From JACJXF01 sp964404825 (lineage in GTDB: Bacteria; Bacteroidota; Bacteroidia; Bacteroidales; GCA-2748055): a stretch of DNA of 9,629 nucleotides. The stretch lies in contig CAYOLQ010000130.1 of NCBI GenBank assembly GCA_964404825.1, positions 1-9,629 on the forward strand, given 5' to 3'. The position numbers and the translations under genes were made by a program. Shown piece by piece: positions 1 through 6,873 of the stretch; the first letter of the stretch is position 1, and each line of letters begins with the position of its first letter. The notes beneath the pieces were generated by a model, which was not told where the DNA came from, did not search any database, and saw only the letters and a list, made by a program, of their open reading frames with translations.

Positions 1-589
1 GCTTTTTCCCGAGGTAAGCAAAGTATAATTGCTCACGGAAAACCGGATTAAAATATACTTGTCTGATTTCCGGTTTGTTTTCAATCAATCTGTAAACAAC
101 GGGCTTTTGCGACATGGCTGTCGCTACGTCATATCCCGAACCCGTGGAAACCTTTCTGAAAAGCGCGAAGGGATCAACTTTCGCCCATGCTGCAAGGTTT
201 ACAATCAGTGACGAACTGCTGCCGAAACCCCAGTTCATATCAAATTCCACCTTCGCCACGATCTCATAACGTTTTCCCTTTTCCAAAAAACCCGGATTCA
301 TACTTTCTGCAGCCAGTAAAAGCTCGCGAAGGTACTGAGCTGTTGGAAAATCGTTTGTATTGCCAATTATAAATCCGTTCAGGGAAAAAACCGCATCAAA
401 CCATGGTTGCCCTTTCACATACGTTTTCCAAACAAGCGCCGGGATGCCGGAATGTTCTCTAACAGTAAGCGACTGACCAACACTCAGAGGCACCGACAAA
501 GACAGAGATCCGCGAAGAACAAGGTACTCCCCGGTTATCATCAGCTTTCCGCTGGAACGGTATGATTGTATAGTTTTATCCTGATTCAT
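1..589 (-). CDS. GYDIA-family GHMP kinase, probable mevalonate-pathway kinase (partial, C-terminus missing)
   Basis: This is the N-terminal 196 residues of a GHMP-superfamily small-molecule kinase; the remainder lies beyond the left edge (family members are about 300 residues). Visible features are the N-terminal substrate/nucleotide strand motif SGKLMITGEYLVL (residues 13-25), the glycine/serine phosphate-binding loop WGFGSSSSL (120-128, GHMP motif 2, here with Ser instead of the usual Ala at the end), and GSGYDVATA (150-158), the GYD signature behind the family name. From established knowledge, this family sits beside HMG-CoA reductase in many Bacteroidota and is taken to phosphorylate mevalonate or phosphomevalonate with ATP in the cytosol. 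Which of the two steps it performs cannot be decided from sequence. The ATG at 589-587 follows a good GAGGAGA ribosome binding site inside the end of the HMG-CoA reductase gene, which it overlaps by 14 nt. That overlap suggests translational coupling. Confidence 0.85.
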   Translation of the reverse strand, partial: MNQDKTIQSYRSSGKLMITGEYLVLRGSLSLSVPLSVGQSLTVREHSGIPALVWKTYVKGQPWFDAVFSLNGFIIGNTNDFPTAQYLRELLLAAESMNPGFLEKGKRYEIVAKVEFDMNWGFGSSSSLIVNLAAWAKVDPFALFRKVSTGSGYDVATAMSQKPVVYRLIENKPEIRQVYFNPVFREQLYFAYLGKK

Positions 590-1910
590 TTGTTCTCCTC
601 AAACCTTTCAGAAATTGCTCAACCGCATGGTGTGAGACTTTTTGCTCTCTGAAGTATTCTTCAGCTTTTTTTCTTTCCGGGGGATCTGCTCCAAGCGACG
701 ACAATATGTTTGAAAGATGCATTTTCATGTGTCCATGCTGGATACCCTTTGTGATAAGTGATCTGACAGCACTGAAATTACTTGCAAGTCCTGCAGAGGC
801 AATGATCATCATCAACTCCCGTGCATCGGGCTGGTTAAGAATCTCAAACGACCATTTGGCCAGAGGATGAAGACGCGTAAGTCCGCCAACCGTTCCCACA
901 GCCATCGGGATTTCCAGACTCAAACGAAATGTATCCTCCGTTAGTTCAACTTTGGAAAGCGAACTGTATGAGCCGTTTCTGGCTGCCCAGGCATGACCTG
1001 ATGCCTCAACAGCCCGGAAATCGTTGGCCGTTGCGAGAACTACTGCGTCGATGCCGTTAAAAATTCCTTTGTTGTGCGTTACGGCGCGATAAGGATCAAT
1101 TGTGGCAATATCAACTGCTTTTTTAAACTTTGTGGCAAACTCCTTCCCGCTGAGGTTTTCCGCAATATTTCCGAGAGAGGAAAAATCAGTTTCAACATAG
1201 CATTCCACTAAACAATCAGTGGTATAATTCGATAAAATAGCCATTATGATTTCAATTCTCTGATTAGGAGTTTTTTGATCCTCACTCCCGTTAAAAAAAT
1301 TTTTTAAAAGTGCAGCTATTTCTTCAAGAACCGAATTGATAAAATTCGCTCCCATGCTATCGGCGGTATCAAAGCCAATACGGAGCTGGAAATACTCAGG
1401 AATTTGCTCCGAAAAATCGATAAGTTCAATATGCCTGATTCCACCTCCTCGTTTAGCCATGTTCTCTGTGAGATGCATGGTGTTATTTATCAGATACTTT
1501 CTGAGTTCGTCAAGCGATTCGTAGAGAAACGCAGCTGTTCCATTCCACGAAAAATGCACCTGTCCGGTTTTAACGACTCCCTTTACAGAAGCATGAAAAC
1601 CGCCCCTCTCCGACCAGAAACGCGCTGCAGATGCAGTGGCTGCAACAACCGAAGATTCTTCGGTAACCATGGGAAGGGTAAAAACATCATCGTTTATAAG
1701 AAAGCCTGGAACGACACCGTAAGGCAGGGGAAAATTCCCGAGAGTGTTTTCCGAAAATTGTTCCAGTTGCTCCTGTTTAGCAGGATCCCTGTGATTCAGT
1801 GAATTCAGTTCAGTTAAAAACCCGGTATCGTCAGCAAGGTTTTCAGAAATAATTTTCAGTTTCTGTTCCTTGCTCATTTTCGAAAATCCGGAAATGAATC
1901 GTGAGTCCAT
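576..1910 (-). CDS. mvaA: Hydroxymethylglutaryl-CoA reductase, class II
   Basis: The 444-residue protein matches class II (bacterial-type) HMG-CoA reductase along its length; the Pseudomonas mevalonii enzyme is about 428 residues. It has no membrane segments, so it should be cytosolic. The family interconverts HMG-CoA plus NAD(P)H with mevalonate plus CoA. The substrate-binding segment is ENTLGNFPLPYGV (54-66). Catalytic residues recognised by motif are Glu85 (TEESSVVAA), Lys281 (THNKGIFNGIDAV), Asp297 (ATANDFRAVEA) and His394 (GIQHGHMKMH). The cofactor-site motif is DSMGAN (184-189). Class II enzymes are called degradative after P. mevalonii, but here the neighbours are an isopentenyl-diphosphate isomerase and a GHMP kinase, which argues for mevalonate synthesis. 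It starts one nucleotide after the fni stop codon and overlaps the kinase by 14 nt. A second Met at residue 12 is a possible but less likely start. Confidence 0.96.
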   Translation of the reverse strand: MDSRFISGFSKMSKEQKLKIISENLADDTGFLTELNSLNHRDPAKQEQLEQFSENTLGNFPLPYGVVPGFLINDDVFTLPMVTEESSVVAATASAARFWSERGGFHASVKGVVKTGQVHFSWNGTAAFLYESLDELRKYLINNTMHLTENMAKRGGGIRHIELIDFSEQIPEYFQLRIGFDTADSMGANFINSVLEEIAALLKNFFNGSEDQKTPNQRIEIIMAILSNYTTDCLVECYVETDFSSLGNIAENLSGKEFATKFKKAVDIATIDPYRAVTHNKGIFNGIDAVVLATANDFRAVEASGHAWAARNGSYSSLSKVELTEDTFRLSLEIPMAVGTVGGLTRLHPLAKWSFEILNQPDARELMMIIASAGLASNFSAVRSLITKGIQHGHMKMHLSNILSSLGADPPERKKAEEYFREQKVSHHAVEQFLKGLRRTNESG

Positions 1911-1911
1911 T

Positions 1912-2904
1912 TTAGTTTTTCACTTTTAGAAACGCATAGGCCAGTTCAAGTCCTTTTATCTGACTACTCGTATACTCCTGCAATTGCTTATAATCCTCTT
2001 TGGCATATTTCAGAAAGCCGGATGCCTGCCCGTAAATAGCGGGTAAGGCAGATTTCTGAATCAGATAATATCCATCCAGGAACGATTTTATTCCACCGGA
2101 AACAATTATGCTGTTGCATTGCACATCTCCTTCCTCAACAATTGAATTTACCATTTCCATCATCTGAAATGCATCGTGTCCAACCCTCGACAAGGGCTCA
2201 AAAAGCTGTTGCATACTTTCGCCGGCACGTAAAAGTTCCACTTTAGCAAAATTTGTACCACCAAAAGCAGCAAATTCAATTGATTCAAGAGGGAGTCGCA
2301 ACAAGGCCCGCAAACTTTCCTTTCCCATTCCCTGTCCTACCTCCTTAACAATAACGGGATATCCGGCCTGTTGCAAAACAATCTGGATCGTTTCAAGTGC
2401 CGGCCTTGTGAACCTGTCACCTTCAGGCTGAAAGGCTTCCTGCATAGGATTTACGTGAATAATTAATCCGTCGGCCCGCAGTCTGGAAAGAAGGTTATCA
2501 ATTTTCCCGAGCTCCTTTTTCACAATCATCTTTTCCAACTGTGCAATCCCGAGATTGGCAAAAAAGGGTAAATCGGGACCAAGTTCATCGCGCATATCAA
2601 AATCGGAGAAATGCTTGCTCTCTTCGAGAATTATCCTGCAGGAACCAAGGCCCATTCCCATTCCGAATTCTCTTGCTGCATGCGCCAGATTTCGGTTAAT
2701 TTTGCCCGCCAGCTCTGTACCACCCGTCATGCTTGAAATCCAGATAGGCACCTTTATTTTTTTCCCTGCCAGAAAAAATTTTCCGGGAATTCCCTCGGGA
2801 TGGGGGCTTAAAAGAGGTTCATAATAGAACCTGCGGTCTATTTCATCCCTGAGTGTTTGCGATTGAAATGCAAGATCGATATGGTCTTTCTTACGGCTTT
2901 CCAT
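1912..2904 (-). CDS. fni: Type 2 isopentenyl-diphosphate delta-isomerase (FMN-dependent)
   Basis: A 330-residue TIM-barrel flavoenzyme of the IDI-2/Fni family, which interconverts isopentenyl diphosphate and dimethylallyl diphosphate using reduced FMN and Mg2+. Family motifs in order are the N-terminal RKKDHIDLA (4-12), SSMTGG (57-62), GMGLGSCR (83-90), the active-site run HVNPMQE with His150, Asn152, Gln155 and the metal-binding Glu156, IVKEVGQGM (185-193), FGGTNFAKVE (214-223) and the phosphate/FMN loop SGGIKS (269-274). Nothing essential appears to be missing and the length is normal. It lies three nucleotides after the acyl-CoA dehydrogenase stop and one nucleotide before the HMG-CoA reductase start. 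It is therefore the first isoprenoid gene after the leucine-degradation block, although its reaction comes last in the mevalonate route. IDI-2 is unrelated to the Nudix-type Idi. Confidence 0.96.
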   Translation of the reverse strand: MESRKKDHIDLAFQSQTLRDEIDRRFYYEPLLSPHPEGIPGKFFLAGKKIKVPIWISSMTGGTELAGKINRNLAHAAREFGMGMGLGSCRIILEESKHFSDFDMRDELGPDLPFFANLGIAQLEKMIVKKELGKIDNLLSRLRADGLIIHVNPMQEAFQPEGDRFTRPALETIQIVLQQAGYPVIVKEVGQGMGKESLRALLRLPLESIEFAAFGGTNFAKVELLRAGESMQQLFEPLSRVGHDAFQMMEMVNSIVEEGDVQCNSIIVSGGIKSFLDGYYLIQKSALPAIYGQASGFLKYAKEDYKQLQEYTSSQIKGLELAYAFLKVKN

Positions 2905-2907
2905 GGT

Positions 2908-4059
2908 TTATAATCCCAGATTACGTGCAATTACAAGTCTCAGAATTTCTGAAGTTCCCTCGCCTATCTGAAGAAGACGCTGATCCCTGTAAAACCTTTC
3001 AATGCTGTTGTTCTTAAATAATCCGTAACCTCCATGAACCTGAAGTGATTCATCAGCTACCTCACGTGCAACCTCCGAACAATAGAGTTTTGCCATGGCG
3101 GCTTCCTGGGAGTAGGGCAAACCCTTCTCTTTCATCCAACACACTTTATAGAGGTATTCCCGGGCATGCTCTATTTTCATGTGCATATCGGAAATCTTAA
3201 AAGCTATGCCCTGATTTTTTGAGATGGATCTTCCAAACTGAACACGTTTTTTCGAATATTCAACCGCCATTTCAAATGCGCCCTGTGCAAGTCCCAATCC
3301 CATTGCAGCTATAGAGAGCCGGCCTCCGTCGAGTGCTTCAAACATAATATGCGGGCCCTGACCTTTTTCACCGAGGAGATTGCCTTCAGGAACTTTTACA
3401 TCTTTAAAATGCATGCGTGCTGTGTCGGCGGCCCTCCACATCAGCTTTTCCCCCATCTTTTCGGTAGTATATCCCGGAGTTTCCCTGTCTATGAGAAAAG
3501 TTGTAAGTTCTTTAATACCGTCTTTAACCGCAGTAATTACCTGCAGGGTAACTCCGGCACTAATGGGCACAGATCCGTTTGTAATATATTGCTTTTCGCC
3601 ATTAATTGTCCATGTATTACCATCCAGAACTGCTGTGGATTCCGTTCCCCGCGCATCTGATCCTGCATTTTTTTCTGTCAGACCAAAAGCCCACAGTTTT
3701 TCTCCTGTTGTAAGCTGAGGCAGAAACTTCTGCTTCTGTTCTTCGGTTCCAAACTTGTAAATCGGATAGATACCAAGTGAATTGTGGGCTGCAACGGTAG
3801 CGGCCTGAGAACTGTCGACACGGGCGAGTTCTTCAACGGCAATAATGTACGAAAGGGTATCCAAACCTGCGCCTCCGTACTTTTTTGGAAGGGTAATACC
3901 CATGAGTCCGAGATCGCCCATTTGTTTGGTCAGACCAATGGAAAACTCCTCCTTTTCATCGAGATCCTTAGCCAAAGGTTTAATTTCCTTCTCGGCAAAA
4001 TCTCTCACCTTTAAGCGATGTTTTTCGTGATTTTCAGATAAATAAACAGATGTTATCAT
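2908..4059 (-). CDS. Acyl-CoA dehydrogenase, probable isovaleryl-CoA/branched short-chain dehydrogenase
   Basis: A FAD-dependent acyl-CoA dehydrogenase (383 residues from the chosen start) that should introduce an alpha-beta double bond and pass electrons to electron-transfer flavoprotein. Features are the N-terminal helical domain with VRDFAEKEIKPLA (18-30), the FAD/substrate strand motif AFGLTEKNAGSDA (124-136), the helix segment ALDGGRLSIAAMGLG (242-256), and the C-terminal signature QVHGGYGLFKN (340-350) with FYRDQRLLQIGEGTSEI (356-372). The operon position argues for isovaleryl-CoA to 3-methylcrotonyl-CoA. However, the catalytic base looks like Glu367 in GEGTSE, as in short-chain/butyryl-type enzymes. 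The helix position used by isovaleryl-CoA dehydrogenase is Gly246, so substrate is inferred from context only. I chose the ATG at 4059-4057, four nucleotides after the mccA stop, because homologues start near this residue; an upstream start at 4086 would overlap mccA by 23 nt. Confidence 0.9.
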   Translation of the reverse strand: MITSVYLSENHEKHRLKVRDFAEKEIKPLAKDLDEKEEFSIGLTKQMGDLGLMGITLPKKYGGAGLDTLSYIIAVEELARVDSSQAATVAAHNSLGIYPIYKFGTEEQKQKFLPQLTTGEKLWAFGLTEKNAGSDARGTESTAVLDGNTWTINGEKQYITNGSVPISAGVTLQVITAVKDGIKELTTFLIDRETPGYTTEKMGEKLMWRAADTARMHFKDVKVPEGNLLGEKGQGPHIMFEALDGGRLSIAAMGLGLAQGAFEMAVEYSKKRVQFGRSISKNQGIAFKISDMHMKIEHAREYLYKVCWMKEKGLPYSQEAAMAKLYCSEVAREVADESLQVHGGYGLFKNNSIERFYRDQRLLQIGEGTSEILRLVIARNLGL

Positions 4060-4063
4060 AAAT

Positions 4064-6076
4064 TTACTTTTTATTACCAGATTCACATTCGTCGATAATC
4101 AGGATAATCTGGTTTATTTGTACCTGATCACCGGCTTTAACTCTTACTTCTCTTAAACAACCATTATAAGGCGAAGTTACCTTATTTTCAATTTTCATTG
4201 CATCAAGGGAATAAAGAAAATCCCCCTTTTTAATTTCCGATCCCTGCACACTAATAATATTGGACACTTTACCATGAAGGGGCGATTTGATAATTCTTGT
4301 TCCTCCTGTATTCAATTCTTTATGATCGATAAAGTAGGGCATCAGGGGAAGATAATCGAGCGGGTGCACCTTAAATTCGAGCCCTTCGATACAAACAATG
4401 TCTTCATAGGAATATGCTCTTGAAACGGAAGCAGATGACCATTTTCCATCGAGTTCAAAGATTATACTCGAATCACTCCGGCTTTTCAGTGTCATGGTAT
4501 GCTTTTCTTTCCCGATACTAAAAAGAATAGTCTGATCCGAAATACTTTCGATGAATATATCAAATTGGCTGTCATCAAAAAGTATGGACTTACGTAAGGC
4601 CATTCTCCAGTAACCTATCCTATCCCAAACACTTCCGGAATCTTTGCTTTGTGATCCACCCAGTTTCCAACCCAGCCATGCAGCGAGAATCCGGCTTTTT
4701 TGAAATTCTGACTTCTTTAAACGCAGACTCTCATTGAGTTTTGGCGTGATTTTCTCAAGGTATAATGTCGAGATTTTGTTATCGTTAAAATTTTTATCCC
4801 GGAGTATTTCCCTTAAAAATTCGCGGTTGGTTTTCGGTCCGTGAAGAGTAAAACTTTTCAATGCCTGATCCAGTCCGTTTATTGCCTCATCCCTGCTATG
4901 TGCGTGAAATATTACTTTTGCTATAAGGGGATCAAATTCGGGGCGGAGAATATCCGGTCCGTCTAATCCGGAATCTATCCTGAGTCCCGGCATTTCAGGT
5001 TCATGATACAATTCAACTTTTCCGGGTGAAGGCATAAAATCCTTTTCAGGATTTTCGGCATATAACCTGGCCTCCAGAGCGTGACCGGAAATAATAATAT
5101 CCGATTGCTTTAGTGTTAACTGGTTTCCTGCTGCTATCTGTACCTGAAGTTCAACAATATCAAGACCTGTAACCATCTCTGTTACCGGGTGCTCAACCTG
5201 AATGCGGGTATTCATTTCAAGGAAGAAATATTCGCCCGATTTATCAACAAGAAATTCAAGAGTCCCGGCGTTGTTATAGCCAATTTTCTTTACAATTTTC
5301 TGAGCTGATTGATACATTGCATCGCGGGCTTTTTGTGAGAGGGAAACTGCCGGAGATTCTTCGATTACTTTCTGATACCGCCGCTGAACCGAACACTCTC
5401 TCTCGCCCAGAATAAGTGAATTTCCATAATGGTCTGCAAGCACCTGCACTTCTATATGCCTGGCATCAGACAAATATCTTTCTACATAGAGAACATCGTT
5501 ACCGAAATAATTCTGTGCTTCTCGTGCAGCAATCTCAAGTGCTTCTTTGAGTGAACCGGGATCATTCACAATTCGCATAGCTTTTCCTCCCCCGCCTGCT
5601 GCTGCTTTAACCAGGATTGGATATGTAAGCTCTTTAACACGTTTAAGAATTTCTGTAGTGCTTCCTTCAAAGCCTTCTATCATAGGGATATCTATTTCCC
5701 GCATTGTTTTTCTGGCCATGATTTTATCGCCCATGAGATGGATTATCTCAGGTGTAGGGCCGATGAAATTAATACCCGCATCTGCTGCTGCAGTAGCAAA
5801 TGCCGCATTCTCGCTAAGAAACCCATAGCCCGGATGAATTCCATCCGCTCCGGTTTGTTTTGCAATATGGATAATCTTCTGGATATCAAGGTAGGTTTCT
5901 TTTAATCCGCTGCCTTCCAGATCATAGGCCTCATCGGCCATTCTGACGTGCAATGCATGTTTATCGTGATGGGAATAAATGGCCACAGTGCGGATCCCCA
6001 TTAAACGGAGGCTTTTGATAATTCTCACGGCAATCTCGCCTCTGTTGGCTATAAGTATCTTATTCAGAAGTTTCAT
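4064..6076 (-). CDS. mccA: 3-methylcrotonyl-CoA carboxylase, biotin carboxylase/biotin carrier (alpha) subunit
   Basis: This 670-residue protein combines a biotin carboxylase with a C-terminal biotin carrier domain, the size and layout of MCC alpha (LiuD). It carboxylates its own biotin using ATP and bicarbonate; the beta subunit then transfers CO2 to 3-methylcrotonyl-CoA. Biotin carboxylase motifs are KILIANRGEIAVRI (6-19), GYGFLSEN (83-90), the ATP-grasp glycine loop AAAGGGGKAM (158-167), ECSVQRRYQKVIEE (227-240, Lys236) and LEMNTRIQVEHPVTE (286-300, with Glu287, Asn289 and Arg291). Residues of about 450-600 are a poorly conserved linker in the position of the beta-subunit interaction (BT) domain. 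The carrier domain has the biotinylation site DAMKIEN with Lys628, 42 residues from the C-terminus. Propionyl- or geranyl-CoA carboxylase are alternatives for the alpha subunit alone, but the partner mccB and the hydratase favour 3-methylcrotonyl-CoA. The ATG lies 6 nt after the liuC stop. Confidence 0.93.
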   Translation of the reverse strand: MKLLNKILIANRGEIAVRIIKSLRLMGIRTVAIYSHHDKHALHVRMADEAYDLEGSGLKETYLDIQKIIHIAKQTGADGIHPGYGFLSENAAFATAAADAGINFIGPTPEIIHLMGDKIMARKTMREIDIPMIEGFEGSTTEILKRVKELTYPILVKAAAGGGGKAMRIVNDPGSLKEALEIAAREAQNYFGNDVLYVERYLSDARHIEVQVLADHYGNSLILGERECSVQRRYQKVIEESPAVSLSQKARDAMYQSAQKIVKKIGYNNAGTLEFLVDKSGEYFFLEMNTRIQVEHPVTEMVTGLDIVELQVQIAAGNQLTLKQSDIIISGHALEARLYAENPEKDFMPSPGKVELYHEPEMPGLRIDSGLDGPDILRPEFDPLIAKVIFHAHSRDEAINGLDQALKSFTLHGPKTNREFLREILRDKNFNDNKISTLYLEKITPKLNESLRLKKSEFQKSRILAAWLGWKLGGSQSKDSGSVWDRIGYWRMALRKSILFDDSQFDIFIESISDQTILFSIGKEKHTMTLKSRSDSSIIFELDGKWSSASVSRAYSYEDIVCIEGLEFKVHPLDYLPLMPYFIDHKELNTGGTRIIKSPLHGKVSNIISVQGSEIKKGDFLYSLDAMKIENKVTSPYNGCLREVRVKAGDQVQINQIILIIDECESGNKK

Positions 6077-6082
6077 TTACAC

Positions 6083-6871
6083 TTATTTTGACCAGTCGGG
6101 TTTACGCTTTTCAAGAAATGCTTTCATACCTTCCTGTGCTTCAGGTGAAACTCTGACATCAGCAATAACACGGGATGTAAATCTGCGGATTTCAGAGTCG
6201 ATTTCTTTTCCGGCAATGGAACGGATAAGTAATTTTGTTTTGCGAAGCGCTACTGCTCCCGATGTACGAATCTCATCGAGAAGGGACTTCAGAGTTGTTT
6301 CGAGTTCATCCTCCCTGACCGATTTGCTTACGAGTCCGAACGAAAAAGCCTGAGCTCCGGTGAAACTACGGGAGGTAAACATAAGCTCTGCAGCCAGAAA
6401 TTCACCAATCCTTCGGATAATGTAAGGCGAAATGGTAGCAGGTACCAGTCCGAGTTTAAGCTCAGTAAACCGGAATGCTGTGTTTTCTGTACAAATGGCA
6501 ATATCGGAAGCGGCTATGATTCCGTTTGCTCCGCCTGACACATTCCCATGAACAACAGATATTACGGGTAAAGGACAGTTATAAATAGCATCGAATAAAG
6601 CAGCAAGTTTTCCTGCATCTTCAAGATTATCCCTTTGTGTTGAGTTTATCAGGGATGTCATATAATTCAAATCGGCACCACTGGAGAATGATTTTCCATT
6701 CCCTCTGATAACAAGGGCGCGAAGGCTTTCATCATCAGCGACTTCAGCAAAGATTCCGGTTAATTCTGAAATCATCAAGGGGTCAAGGGCGTTGTGAACT
6801 TCAGGTCTGTTAAGACTGATGTATCCAAAACCGTCGGATTTTTCGAACCGGATATGTTGTAGTGTTTCCAT
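6083..6871 (-). CDS. liuC: 3-methylglutaconyl-CoA hydratase (enoyl-CoA hydratase family, LiuC-like)
   Basis: A 262-residue crotonase-fold protein of normal length. It probably hydrates 3-methylglutaconyl-CoA to HMG-CoA, the last step before the mevalonate branch. Oxyanion-hole regions are SFSSGADLNYM (61-71) and VSGGANGIIAASDIAI (111-126). The segment FRFTELKLGLVPATISPYI (133-151) contains Glu137 and the GL(I/V)PATISPYV-type sequence that I recognise as typical of methylglutaconyl-CoA hydratases rather than general beta-oxidation enzymes. The first of the two classical crotonase glutamates appears to be Gly117. The C-terminus PDWSK matches the usual end of the family (KP.W). It lies between mccB (2-nt gap) and mccA (6-nt gap), the same order as liuB-liuC-liuD in Pseudomonas, which supports the substrate assignment. 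A different short-chain enoyl-CoA hydratase is the alternative. Confidence 0.9.
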   Translation of the reverse strand: METLQHIRFEKSDGFGYISLNRPEVHNALDPLMISELTGIFAEVADDESLRALVIRGNGKSFSSGADLNYMTSLINSTQRDNLEDAGKLAALFDAIYNCPLPVISVVHGNVSGGANGIIAASDIAICTENTAFRFTELKLGLVPATISPYIIRRIGEFLAAELMFTSRSFTGAQAFSFGLVSKSVREDELETTLKSLLDEIRTSGAVALRKTKLLIRSIAGKEIDSEIRRFTSRVIADVRVSPEAQEGMKAFLEKRKPDWSK

Positions 6872-6873
6872 AA

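Noticed and set aside
29..372. Two short plus-strand open frames of about 60 codons
   Set aside because: They lie antisense within the GHMP kinase gene, whose motifs are clear, and resemble no protein.
1336..1802. Plus-strand open frames, one of 132 codons
   Set aside because: They are antisense to HMG-CoA reductase and contain no recognisable motif.
3349..4030. Several plus-strand open frames of 60-112 codons
   Set aside because: They are antisense to the acyl-CoA dehydrogenase, overlap one another and look like random translations.
4060..4086. Longer start for the acyl-CoA dehydrogenase at 4086
   Set aside because: It would overlap mccA by 23 nt and add nine residues not expected in the family; ATG at 4059 gives a 4-nt gap.
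5979..6353. Plus-strand open frame of 124 codons
   Set aside because: It spans the antisense of the liuC-mccA junction. Both real genes have strong family motifs, so this is a shadow frame.
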